Below, in pieces: positions 18,156 to 26,931 of a stretch of 36,519 nt of DNA. A program made the position numbers and the translations under genes. Below the pieces are notes generated by a model. That model was not told the origin of the DNA and searched no databases. It worked only from the letters and a program-made list of their open reading frames with translations. The first letter of the stretch is position 1. Each line of letters starts with the position of its first letter. This DNA comes from an uncultured Aquimarina sp. Its GTDB lineage: Bacteria > Bacteroidota > Bacteroidia > Flavobacteriales > Flavobacteriaceae. The DNA lies in NCBI GenBank assembly GCA_947492105.1, contig CANLMN010000037.1:1-36519 (forward strand), given 5' to 3'.

Positions 18156-19751
18156 TTATATTTCTTTTATTTTGGACAAATATCGATTAAGTTGTTTCTT
18201 AACCACAGGAAATAGTAGAAACAATCCGACCATATTAGGAAAGATCATTGCAAAAATCATGGAATCAGAGAAACTCCAAATAGACCCCATATTTGCTGCA
18301 GCACCGATCACTATAAAAACTAAAAACAAGAACTTATACGTTAAATCCATCACCTTGCCTTTGCCAAACAAAAATTTCCAAGATTGAATTCCATAATACG
18401 ACCAAGAAATCATTGTAGAGACTGCAAATAACACAACGGCAATAGTCAAAAAGACATTAGAATATGGAATGTACTGTGCAAAAGCCATTGAGGTAATTCC
18501 TGCTCCTTCATAAGAAACGCCATCAATCAAAACAGCTCCGCTTCCGTCCCCCCCATATTCAAAGGCGCCTCCAAAATTAAAAATAATAATAACTAAAGCT
18601 GTCATTGTACAAATTACTACGGTATCAATAAATGGCTCTAATAATGCTACCAACCCTTCTGAGGCAGAATATTTTGTTCTCACCGCAGAGTGCGCAATGG
18701 AAGCCGATCCTGCACCTGCTTCATTAGAAAAACACGCTCTTTGAAAACCAATTAACAACACTCCAAAAACTCCTCCCAAACCTGCTTGAGGCGTAAATGC
18801 TTGAGAAAATATCAAACCAAAAGCATTGTCAATCAATGAAAAATTAGTCAATATAATATACAAACATGCTATGATGTATAACAACGCCATGAAAGGCACT
18901 ACTTTTTCTGTAACCGCTGCTATTCTTTTGATTCCACCAATAATGATTATCCCTACGATAATCGCCAGAATCACTCCAATAATCGTCCCTGCACTTTCAC
19001 TCTCTAATCCCATCAGCTCTTTAATAACTATAGTAGCCTGATTTGATTGCGCAGCATTACCTCCTCCAAAAGAGCCTCCAATACAAAAAACTGCAAATAA
19101 ACCTGCGACAATTTTCCCCAAGGTCACAAAGCCTTTATCTTTGAGTCCTTTACTAATATAATACATAGGCCCTCCATATATAGTACCATCACTTCCTACA
19201 TCACGATACTGAACTCCTAGTGTACATTCTACAAACTTGGTAGACATCCCCAAAAGTCCACAAACAATCATCCAAAAGGTAGCTCCTGGCCCTCCCAAAG
19301 CAATGGCCAATGCTACTCCTGCTATATTCCCATTACCCACAGTACCTGAAACTGCAGTAGCCAAAGCTTGAAAATGCGAAACCTCACCTTCTTGAGACTC
19401 ATCTTTAATCGTATCGGGCAAATCTCCCTCTACTACATTGACTGCTATTTTATCTTCTACACCATGATTTTCTATGTCATCATATTTTCCTCTAACAACA
19501 TTAATCGCTGTAGGAAATTTTCTGATATTTATAAATCCAAAATAAATCGTAAAAAACAATGCACTGACAACTAATAAAATTATCACAAACGGCACGCCAC
19601 CAATAGTAAAAAAGATGACACCACTAAAAAACTCTGAAACTGGAGCAAAAGCTTCATCAATTTTTTGATCCAAGCCTTTTTCGACTGTTTCTTGTGCAAA
19701 TGTTATGGACGGAATTAGTATAGTTAGGAGTAAAAGAAGAAATTTCTTCAT
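18156..19751 (-). CDS. Sodium/amino-acid symporter, AGCS (alanine/glycine:cation) family
   Basis: This membrane transporter is predicted to take up alanine or glycine with Na+. It has 531 residues and about ten or more membrane helices. The family motifs are clear: FQALATAVSGTVGNGNIAGV (about 127-146), GGPGATFWM and GGPMYYISKGL. The protein begins with a cleavable-looking signal (residues 1-20, ending TFAQ) and carries a charged loop of about 30 residues between the first helix and the core, both of which lengthen it over the usual 450-480. It has its own leader of at least 80 bases with an inverted repeat, and the helix-hairpin-helix gene follows. Confidence 0.92.
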   Translation of the reverse strand: MKKFLLLLLTILIPSITFAQETVEKGLDQKIDEAFAPVSEFFSGVIFFTIGGVPFVIILLVVSALFFTIYFGFINIRKFPTAINVVRGKYDDIENHGVEDKIAVNVVEGDLPDTIKDESQEGEVSHFQALATAVSGTVGNGNIAGVALAIALGGPGATFWMIVCGLLGMSTKFVECTLGVQYRDVGSDGTIYGGPMYYISKGLKDKGFVTLGKIVAGLFAVFCIGGSFGGGNAAQSNQATIVIKELMGLESESAGTIIGVILAIIVGIIIIGGIKRIAAVTEKVVPFMALLYIIACLYIILTNFSLIDNAFGLIFSQAFTPQAGLGGVFGVLLIGFQRACFSNEAGAGSASIAHSAVRTKYSASEGLVALLEPFIDTVVICTMTALVIIIFNFGGAFEYGGDGSGAVLIDGVSYEGAGITSMAFAQYIPYSNVFLTIAVVLFAVSTMISWSYYGIQSWKFLFGKGKVMDLTYKFLFLVFIVIGAAANMGSIWSFSDSMIFAMIFPNMVGLFLLFPVVKKQLNRYLSKIKEI

Positions 19752-19787
19752 AATGATACTAGTATTTATTTAGAGATGTAAAAGTGA

Positions 19788-19885
19788 ATACCATTCATCT
19801 AAAAAATGGTATGATTAAGCAAGATGGTAAAAAAAAAGCTTGTTTACAAAAGTATCACCACAAACCTGTCTTTAAAATCAAAGAC
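19788..19885 (-). promoter_or_regulatory. Symporter leader: weak promoter match and two inverted repeats
   Basis: Upstream of the symporter start, TACTTTTG (19847-19854, minus) matches the -7 consensus, with a TTG 24 bases upstream, slightly beyond the usual range. Downstream of it is an 8-bp inverted repeat (19788-19795 with 19805-19812) that could be an operator or leader hairpin. A second small repeat lies at 19868-19873 with 19880-19885. I looked for a glycine riboswitch and did not find its core. The rest of 19752-20016 shows nothing clear. Confidence 0.3.
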
Positions 19886-20016
19886 AAACATTACGACGCA
19901 CTCCAAAAGCAATAAATCAAAACACTAAAAAACAGAACCCTACAAGAAAAACCCTCTTATTACTATTGAGATTCTTGCAAGATTACATCATCTATTTTAA
20001 CTAATAATTAGCATCT

Positions 20017-21027
20017 TCAAGTTAGCCCAAACTCGATATTTAGTGATTGTATTTGTTCTGGCCTGCCTAATACCACAATTTTTGAGTTAGGTTTCAACAC
20101 CGTATCAGCCTCTGGATTTACAATATATTCACCTTCTACTGTTTTATATCCTATAATAGTACAACCCGTTTTGGACCGCATATCGATATCTCGAATTGTA
20201 CGTTCGTGGGTATTCTCAAACATATCCTCAAAAGAGATTTCTTCTATATTAATAGATCCTTTACCAACTAAAGACAGGTTATCCAAAAACTCAATTAAAT
20301 CTGGCACCACCACCAATGAGGCCATATGATCTCCACCAATGCGATCCGGCATAATCACATTATCCGCTCCAGCCAGCCGTAGTTTCTTATAGGATGTATC
20401 CTGCGAAGCCCGACTTATTATTTTCAGCCCTTTGTTAAGCTGTCTAGAAGAAAGCACGATAAACAAATTATCAGCATCTTCGGGTAATGTGCAAATGACG
20501 CAAGATGCCTTCTTGATACCTGCTTCTACCAAAGTTTCGTCTTCGGTTGCATTTCCTTCCAAAAAAAGCAAATCATCACTACTGTATCGCTGGATTAGCT
20601 CTTTGCTATTATCTATAACCACAAAAGGTTTTCCGTATGCTAGCAGCTTATCAGCTGCTTGCTTTCCATTACGCCCATATCCAACGATAATAATATGCTG
20701 TTCTAATTTATCTATCATCTTCTGTGTTTTTTTCCGCTTGAACTCTTCTGAATTCGTTTTACTAAAAATATACTCTGTAATTACCGAAACGCTATAAGCA
20801 AAAATAACGACACTGGTAATAATCATAAAAACCGTAAAAAGCTTGGACGCCTGATCCAAAGGAGCTACTTCTCCAAATCCTACAGTGGACACCGTTATTA
20901 CGGTCATATATAATGCATCTACCCAAGAGTAATTTGAAAAAAAACGAAAACCTAACACCCCAATAATCAACACTGTAACCAACAGCACGAAGGCTAAGTA
21001 TATTTTTTTTGTGAGTATTTTATGCAT
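20017..21027 (-). CDS. Two-helix potassium channel with cytoplasmic TrkA-N (RCK) domain
   Basis: The 336-residue protein has the layout of bacterial Kch/MthK-like channels: a first membrane helix (about 9-30), pore helix and selectivity filter (TVITVSTVGFGE, about 42-53), a second helix (about 61-85), then an RCK domain. The Rossmann fold starts HIIIVGYGRNGKQAADKL (111-128), followed by a C-terminal TrkA-C domain ending VVLGRPEQIQSL. The filter reads TVGFGE instead of the classical TVGYGD, a variant known in this family. It lies 25 bases downstream of the PspC gene and probably shares its promoter. Confidence 0.9.
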   Translation of the reverse strand: MHKILTKKIYLAFVLLVTVLIIGVLGFRFFSNYSWVDALYMTVITVSTVGFGEVAPLDQASKLFTVFMIITSVVIFAYSVSVITEYIFSKTNSEEFKRKKTQKMIDKLEQHIIIVGYGRNGKQAADKLLAYGKPFVVIDNSKELIQRYSSDDLLFLEGNATEDETLVEAGIKKASCVICTLPEDADNLFIVLSSRQLNKGLKIISRASQDTSYKKLRLAGADNVIMPDRIGGDHMASLVVVPDLIEFLDNLSLVGKGSINIEEISFEDMFENTHERTIRDIDMRSKTGCTIIGYKTVEGEYIVNPEADTVLKPNSKIVVLGRPEQIQSLNIEFGLT

Positions 21028-21052
21028 AAAACACGATGATTATAATAAAATT

Positions 21053-21283
21053 CTAAATATCAAATACAGAGGTACGCTTGGTATAAACCAAATCTTTTAA
21101 TTTGAGCCAAAAAGCTAGTGTAAGATAGATTACAAACCCTAATCCTGCGGTTGCAAAGGTTGCATAGATAAAGAACAATCGAACACTTTTTGCACGCATT
21201 CCTAACCGATCTCCAAGACGAGAAGAAACATAGAAGCCATTGCGCTCAAAAAAATAACGAATATTATAGATCGTATTACTCAT
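21053..21283 (-). CDS. PspC domain membrane protein
   Basis: This 76-residue protein has a single PspC domain: an N-terminal segment with the SRLGDRLGMRAKSVRLFFIY pattern (about 21-40) and a membrane helix (about 35-61). I use the ATG at 21281-21283; the TTG just before it is less likely. PspC proteins are linked to envelope stress in other bacteria, but here the partner is a potassium channel gene 25 bases downstream. A nine-codon upstream reading frame (21276-21305) overlaps the start and could couple translation. Confidence 0.8.
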   Translation of the reverse strand: MSNTIYNIRYFFERNGFYVSSRLGDRLGMRAKSVRLFFIYATFATAGLGFVIYLTLAFWLKLKDLVYTKRTSVFDI

Positions 21284-21483
21284 CAAAAAAAGTTTTTTTA
21301 CTCATAACTCTTCTTTTACCATTTTGAATTAACTAAAGACTCATAATCCACTCCTTTTTGTTCTATTTTTTTTACTCAAAAACTAAACCGAAGCCACGGT
21401 TATGTTTCAATTTTATCGCTTAAACTACCCAAAATTAGTTCCAATTGTTGTAGCTAACAATTACATCTTTAAGAGTATTACGT

Positions 21484-21491
21484 CAAATATA
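21484..21491 (-). promoter_or_regulatory. Candidate -7 box for the PspC-channel unit
   Basis: TATATTTG on the minus strand fits the Bacteroidota -7 consensus exactly, but no TTG is seen 17-23 bases upstream. It would give a leader of about 195 bases before the PspC gene. The rest of the 21284-21557 gap holds nothing else clear. Confidence 0.35.
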
Positions 21492-21557
21492 GCTTATCCA
21501 TTGTACTTTTTTTACCTAACTAAGGTACTAAAAAAGATCGAAGACATAGACTAAGTT

Positions 21558-22835
21558 TTATTTTTGCGACAATAGATGATTCCCAATTGCACATTGCATA
21601 CATGCATTAGTATCACAATATTTTTTCTTGAGTTGAACTATGGCTTGGGAATGCATTGCATTTAGGCTCTCTATCCCCAAAGTATTAAACTTATCAATAA
21701 TTCCATTTTTTTCGGCTCCTATAGCCTCTACAAATTGCAAAATGATATTTTCTGAATTTTTCCCTATGTGTTTTTCATAACAAAAACGTAGTGGAATGAT
21801 CGTATTAATCAAAAGCAGATCAATAAAAGAACGTGTCAGTTTCTTTTTACGTTTTGTTGATTTTTTTTCAAACGTATAATGTGTTTCCCAAAATACAGAT
21901 GTGGTAACATCAAAAATTTTGTAAAAAGCTTCTATCGTTTTGCATTCCATCAACTCTGTAAACAATTTATTCGTATTAAAATACAAATTTGCCAATTGTG
22001 ATAATCGAATCGTCGGAAAGTTTGGTGGTCTAAGTCTAAAAAATTGCACAGGCAATACTCCAGATGCATCTAGTTGATATTTATGCTTCTGATACTCGTA
22101 CCTCAGTCTAAGATCCTCAAAATAAGGCTCTTCAACAACTCCATCTAATAATCCGGCCTGACCAAAAAGCAGTGCTTCCAATTCTTCTACACTATCACTA
22201 CATTTTCTGATGACAGAAAATTCTAATGAAGATCCTAGACTCCTAAAAGCATCCCCATTAACTACCAGTCCAAAGTTTTTTGTCAATAACTGAAATAGCA
22301 CGGTTTCCCAGTCATTATGCGTTGTTGCTAACAATGTTTCAATCTGCGTACTCTTTTGCTCCAACCGCTCAAAATACAGTCGTTCTTTCCAGTGATTAAT
22401 CAAAAAAGCAGGAACATCTTGTAATTGAGTATCACAATTGATCCATTTTGGAGTGGGTTTATCTAAGAGTTTTTTGTAGTTCTCTAGCACCAGTACATCA
22501 ACTATTTCTTTGAGCACCACTGTAGGGATCACTGTTCCATCTTTGCGAAACACATCTATATCATGCTCCCAAACTAGATGCAAAATTACATTATCATAAG
22601 CAGGATCAACCTCGTGATGATGGGCATACCAATCACTAGACTTGAGGTGTATCTCTACATTACCAGCCCATTGTTGATCCGCTACTCTGAGTCTTGCATT
22701 AAAAAAATCTGGACCAGAATATTGATTATGCATCCCTACATTGAGAATCTCTACAGATTCTTCATTCACAGTTTGTATTACTGAGGGATCGAATTTTTGA
22801 TATTTCCAGACGTAGTGGATAAAATCTTCTTTCAA
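21558..22835 (-). CDS. DUF2851 family protein
   Basis: I recognise this 425-residue soluble protein as the DUF2851 family, common in Bacteroidota, from the start KEDFIHYVWKYQKFD and the early NVGMHNQYSGPDFFNARLRV and WAGNVEIHLKSSDWYAHHH segments. The N-terminal part, with its acidic and His residues (GPDFFNA, VEIHLKSSDW), looks nuclease-like, but that is inference. The C-terminus carries a cysteine cluster (C407, C412, C415) in CDTNACMQC that could bind metal. The only plausible start is a TTG at 22833-22835, 16 bases after the cbs stop, so it is probably translated from the cbs transcript. Confidence 0.85.
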   Translation of the reverse strand: MKEDFIHYVWKYQKFDPSVIQTVNEESVEILNVGMHNQYSGPDFFNARLRVADQQWAGNVEIHLKSSDWYAHHHEVDPAYDNVILHLVWEHDIDVFRKDGTVIPTVVLKEIVDVLVLENYKKLLDKPTPKWINCDTQLQDVPAFLINHWKERLYFERLEQKSTQIETLLATTHNDWETVLFQLLTKNFGLVVNGDAFRSLGSSLEFSVIRKCSDSVEELEALLFGQAGLLDGVVEEPYFEDLRLRYEYQKHKYQLDASGVLPVQFFRLRPPNFPTIRLSQLANLYFNTNKLFTELMECKTIEAFYKIFDVTTSVFWETHYTFEKKSTKRKKKLTRSFIDLLLINTIIPLRFCYEKHIGKNSENIILQFVEAIGAEKNGIIDKFNTLGIESLNAMHSQAIVQLKKKYCDTNACMQCAIGNHLLSQK

Positions 22836-22851
22836 AACTTATACAAAACTA

Positions 22852-24210
22852 TTATATATGACTAATTACATCATATTTGGTGATAATATCATGTTTTTCG
22901 TCGTCTGTCGCTACAATTACTGCTTGATGTCCGTTTTTGATCAGTTTGGTAATTTCTTCTATAGAAGTAAAACTATTTACGATCGGAAATGGCGCTTTCA
23001 TCACCTCCTTTATTGGCGTATCTGCCATATCTTTATTATCCAGAAATGCTGAGAACAATGCAGTCTCATCAACAGATCCCACAAATCCATGACTATCCAC
23101 CACGGGGATTTGCGAAATCTGATATTTCCGCATACGCTCTATAGCATGAGATACCAATTCTTCTGTTTTGACTGTTACCAAAGGTTTTTGATCGTGTTCT
23201 CGAACCAAATCTTCTGCCGTAGAAATGGTTTCTTCCAAAAATCCACGATCACGCATCCAATCATCATTAAACATCTTACCTACATACCGACTCCCATGGT
23301 CATGAAATAACACCACGACGACATCATCTTTGGTAAAATGTTCTTTTAATTGCAGCAAGCCTTTTATGGCAGCTCCTGCACTATTCCCCAAAAACATTCC
23401 TTCTTCCTTGGCCAAACGCTGTGTGTATACTGCTGCATCCTTGTCTGTTACCTTCGTGAATCCATCTATAATATCAAAATTGACATTTTTTGGCAAAATA
23501 TCTTCTCCAATACCCTCTGTGATATAGGAATAAATCTCATTTTCATCAAAAATTCGAGTTTCATGGTATTTCTTAAAAACAGATCCATAAGTATCGACTC
23601 CCCAAATTTTTATATCAGGATTGCGTTCTTTCAAATACTTCCCAACACCAGAAATAGTACCACCAGTACCTACTCCTACCACAAAATGTGTGATTTTTCC
23701 ATCTGTTTGCTCCCAAATCTCTGGACCTGTAGTTTCGTAATGTGCTCGCGTGTTGGATAGATTATCATACTGATTTACATACCATGAATTAGGTATCTGC
23801 TGCGCTTGTCTCTTTGCTACTGAATAATAGGATCTAGGATCATCTGGATCTACATTCGTAGGACAAACTAGTACTTTGGCCCCCATAGCTCGCAGAATAT
23901 CAATCTTTTCTTTGGATTGTTTATCTGCTATGACACAAACCAATTTATACCCTTTGACTACAGCTACTAATGCCAGCCCCATTCCGGTATTACCAGAAGT
24001 AGACTCGATAATTGTACCCCCAGGTTTTATTCTACCTTCGGCTTCTGCATCTTCTATCATCTTGAGTGCCATACGATCTTTGATAGAGTTACCTGGGTTA
24101 AATGTCTCATATTTGGCTAGTACCAAGGCATCAATACCCTTTGTTAGGACATTCATTTTGACCAAAGGTGTATCACCTATCGTATCTAGTATCGTATTTG
24201 CGTATTTCAT
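22852..24210 (-). CDS. Pyridoxal-phosphate-dependent cystathionine beta-synthase with CBS domains
   Basis: The protein belongs to the fold-type II PLP family. It makes cystathionine from serine and homocysteine, or possibly cysteine from O-acetylserine. The 452 residues comprise a catalytic domain (about 1-320) and a C-terminal pair of CBS domains (about 335-452). The PLP lysine is K44 in NSIKDR; the phosphate-binding SGNTG is at 72-76; GVGTGGTISGVGKYLKE is present. The CBS pair suggests regulation by an adenosyl ligand, as in eukaryotic CBS. DUF2851 follows directly. A heme-binding N-terminus is absent. Confidence 0.9.
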   Translation of the reverse strand: MKYANTILDTIGDTPLVKMNVLTKGIDALVLAKYETFNPGNSIKDRMALKMIEDAEAEGRIKPGGTIIESTSGNTGMGLALVAVVKGYKLVCVIADKQSKEKIDILRAMGAKVLVCPTNVDPDDPRSYYSVAKRQAQQIPNSWYVNQYDNLSNTRAHYETTGPEIWEQTDGKITHFVVGVGTGGTISGVGKYLKERNPDIKIWGVDTYGSVFKKYHETRIFDENEIYSYITEGIGEDILPKNVNFDIIDGFTKVTDKDAAVYTQRLAKEEGMFLGNSAGAAIKGLLQLKEHFTKDDVVVVLFHDHGSRYVGKMFNDDWMRDRGFLEETISTAEDLVREHDQKPLVTVKTEELVSHAIERMRKYQISQIPVVDSHGFVGSVDETALFSAFLDNKDMADTPIKEVMKAPFPIVNSFTSIEEITKLIKNGHQAVIVATDDEKHDIITKYDVISHI

Positions 24211-24382
24211 AAATCTTAATGTTCGAAGGTTAAAGATACAAAAAGGGAAGAGCCAAAAGTTTAAATGTTTTATAAAAACAGTTATCTTTTTACTAGTTTT
24301 TTCTTAAGGATACAAATACTACTGTATGCTACCACGGGTTATACAGGTTCACAAAACCAGCATCACCCTCTTTAACAACATC

Positions 24383-25627
24383 TTAATCAAAACGCATAGC
24401 CTTTACAGGAGATATTTTGGCAACAACATAGGATGGAACAAGTAACATCAATAAACATAATACTAAGGTACCAAGATTAAGCAACAGAATATATCCAACA
24501 TCAAGATATATTGGAGCCGTATTCACATAATATGTTTCTGGATTTAATTTAATGAATCCAAACTTTTGCTGCAACAACAAAGCACCGACACCTATAAGAT
24601 TTCCCCAAAACAATCCCACTAAAATCAAGTAACTTGCATTGTACAAAAATATTTTTCTGATACTCCAATTTGTTGTTCCCAGAGATTTGAGAATACCTAT
24701 GGTTTGTGTCCGTTCTAGAATAAGCACTAACAATGCAGTAATCATGTTGATTCCTGCTACAAGAATGATAATTCCTATAATCCCAATAATATTCATATCA
24801 AATAGCTTGAGCCACTCAAAAATACTGGCGTTTTTGAGTGTAATTGTCTGGCTATCGAGTTCTGAGGGTGTATTTTGATATACTTCTATCCCTTTTTGTT
24901 CGATCTCATCAAAATCATCAATAAAAACCTCGAAACTCCCAACCTCATCTTTTTTCCATTTATTCAGTCGAATAATATGTCTAATATCAGCGATCAAATA
25001 CGTCTTGTCTAATTGTTCGAATCCAGAATCATAAATTCCTACGATATCAAAGGAACGAAGTTTAAATGTATTACTTTTTGAATTTTCTTTAGGAAAATAG
25101 GTCACTACCTGATCTCCTACTGTAAAACCTAAGCGATTTGCCAAATATTGCGAAATCAATATTTCTTCATTCAATGCTTTAGTATACTCTGGAAGTCTAC
25201 CTTCTTTAAGATACTCGCGAAAAGCATCCCAACGAAAATCCTTCCCTACTCCCTTGACAACAACACCCTCAAAATCTGTTTCTGTTCGGATAATCCCAAT
25301 TTTTGTCGCAACGCCCTGTACATGATTAATTCCGGATACAGCGGTAAATTCTGGATAAAACTCCTGTGTTTTTTTGATTGGTTTTAAGGAAACCTGACTG
25401 TTATTATTATCAAAATTTGAAATGGTAATATGTCCGCCAAAAGATGCTACTTTTTGACGTATTTTTTTTTGCAACCCTACTCCAGTAGCAATCGCAACCA
25501 ACATCATAATCGTACCCAAAGCAATTGCAATGATTGCAATTTTTATAATTGGTGTCGATATACTACTTTTATGCGACTTGCCGTTGATAAGACGTCGGGC
25601 AATGAAATATTCAAAATTCAAAAGCAC
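24383..25627 (-). CDS. ABC transporter permease, LolC/LolE (FtsX) family
   Basis: The 414-residue inner-membrane protein has the layout of lipoprotein-release permeases: one N-terminal helix (about 25-48), a large periplasmic MacB-like domain (about 50-265), then three C-terminal helices with an FtsX domain (LILERTQTIGILKSLGTTNW, about 302-321) and the end SPVKAMRFD. It probably moves lipoproteins toward the outer membrane together with a LolD-type ATPase encoded elsewhere. No ATG fits: the start is the GTG at 25625-25627, or a TTG two codons later that would give MNFEYFIARRLI. Its start lies 2 bases from the divergent NamZ start. Confidence 0.88.
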   Translation of the reverse strand: MLLNFEYFIARRLINGKSHKSSISTPIIKIAIIAIALGTIMMLVAIATGVGLQKKIRQKVASFGGHITISNFDNNNSQVSLKPIKKTQEFYPEFTAVSGINHVQGVATKIGIIRTETDFEGVVVKGVGKDFRWDAFREYLKEGRLPEYTKALNEEILISQYLANRLGFTVGDQVVTYFPKENSKSNTFKLRSFDIVGIYDSGFEQLDKTYLIADIRHIIRLNKWKKDEVGSFEVFIDDFDEIEQKGIEVYQNTPSELDSQTITLKNASIFEWLKLFDMNIIGIIGIIILVAGINMITALLVLILERTQTIGILKSLGTTNWSIRKIFLYNASYLILVGLFWGNLIGVGALLLQQKFGFIKLNPETYYVNTAPIYLDVGYILLLNLGTLVLCLLMLLVPSYVVAKISPVKAMRFD

Positions 25628-25629
25628 TT

Positions 25630-26892
25630 ATGTTTTTATCAATAAACTCATTATTCAAAAATACACTATTATTTCTATTCCTTCCCTTTATTTCTTGCGG
25701 AAGCGAAATCGCTAAAAAACCAAAAGCAGTACATGCCACCGTTGTGGACTCGGCTAGCTCTTCAAAAAAAACGCCTCCCCTCCTAATTGGAGCGCAGCAG
25801 GTAGAAGCGTATCTCTCTATTCTAAAAGGTAAAAAAATTGCAGTAGTAGGGAATCAAACGAGCTGTATTAGAACCAAGAATAGCACAAAAGAAACCTACA
25901 CGCATCTAGTTGATACTTTGTTAAAACATCAAATAACTATCACGAAGGTTTTTGCTCCAGAACATGGTTTCAGAGGAAAAGTAGATGCTGGCGAAACGGT
26001 ATTAGACGGAAAAGACACAAAAACAGGACTGCCAATCATCTCTTTGTATGGCAAAAACAAGAAGCCAAGTGCCGAGGTACTTGCTGGTATAGAAACTATC
26101 GTCTTTGACATTCAGGATGTGGGCGCACGATTTTACACCTACATTTCTACGCTCCATTATGTAATGCAGGCTTGCGCCGAAAACAACATCAACCTCTTGA
26201 TATTAGACCGCCCCAACCCCAACGGTCATTATGTCGATGGTCCTACGCTAGAAATTGCTCATCAAAGTTTTGTTGGTATACATCCCATCCCTCTTGTACA
26301 TGGTATGACAATTGGCGAATACGCAAAAATGGTCAATGGAGAAGGCTGGCTTGGTGGTAATCTACACTGCGACCTCACCATTATTCCATTAAAAAACTAC
26401 ACTCATACCACTGCTTATCACATACCGATAAAACCATCGCCCAATCTACCCAACGATATAGCCATTAATCTATATCCCAGTTTAGGTTTTTTTGAAGGTA
26501 CAACGATCAATGCTGGTCGTGGTACAGAATTACAATTTCAAATATTTGGAGCGCCTGATCTACCAAAAGAACATTTTAGTTATAGATATATACCTCAACC
26601 CAATGATGGGGCCAAAAACCCTAAGCATAAAGGCGTTCCATGCAATGGCAAAGATTTGCGCACAACCCCCAAAATGAGTCGTGTGGATCTCACTTGGTTA
26701 ATCGAAGCTTACCAAAACTGTACAAAAAAAGACAAATTCTTCAAAAAAGCGTCATTTACCATACATGCAGGTTCTACGAAATTACAACAACAAATTCAAC
26801 AAGGTTTATCTGCAGATCAAATTCATGCTAGCTGGCAAGAAGATTTAGAAAAATTCAAAAAAGTTAGGAGCCGCTACTTGCTGTACAAATGA
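25630..26892 (+). CDS. DUF1343 lipoprotein, NamZ-type exo-beta-N-acetylmuramidase
   Basis: DUF1343 (YbbC) proteins include NamZ, which cleaves N-acetylmuramic acid from the non-reducing end of peptidoglycan fragments. The 420 residues begin with a lipoprotein signal; C23 in FISCG is the likely lipidation site, so the enzyme should sit on the membrane facing the periplasm or exterior. Conserved blocks are visible: PEHGFRGKVDAGE (110-122), ETIVFDIQDVGARFYTYIST (about 156-175), LILDRPNPNG and the IPLVHGMTIGEY stretch. The ATG at 25630 is required for the signal peptide. It is divergent from the permease gene with only two bases between start codons. Confidence 0.88.
   Translation: MFLSINSLFKNTLLFLFLPFISCGSEIAKKPKAVHATVVDSASSSKKTPPLLIGAQQVEAYLSILKGKKIAVVGNQTSCIRTKNSTKETYTHLVDTLLKHQITITKVFAPEHGFRGKVDAGETVLDGKDTKTGLPIISLYGKNKKPSAEVLAGIETIVFDIQDVGARFYTYISTLHYVMQACAENNINLLILDRPNPNGHYVDGPTLEIAHQSFVGIHPIPLVHGMTIGEYAKMVNGEGWLGGNLHCDLTIIPLKNYTHTTAYHIPIKPSPNLPNDIAINLYPSLGFFEGTTINAGRGTELQFQIFGAPDLPKEHFSYRYIPQPNDGAKNPKHKGVPCNGKDLRTTPKMSRVDLTWLIEAYQNCTKKDKFFKKASFTIHAGSTKLQQQIQQGLSADQIHASWQEDLEKFKKVRSRYLLYK
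25656..25663 (-). promoter_or_regulatory. Candidate -7 box for the LolC/E-type gene, inside namZ
   Basis: TATTTTTG on the minus strand matches TAnnTTTG and lies 28 bases upstream of the permease GTG, within the first codons of the divergent NamZ gene. No matching -33 TTG is seen, so the assignment is tentative. Confidence 0.3.
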
Positions 26893-26931
26893 CAAATGGT
26901 GTAACGAGGCTCCTACTATCAAATCAAAAAG

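Noticed and set aside
19752-20016. Glycine riboswitch upstream of the AGCS symporter
   Set aside because: I looked for the conserved riboswitch core because such symporters are often controlled by it, but found none.
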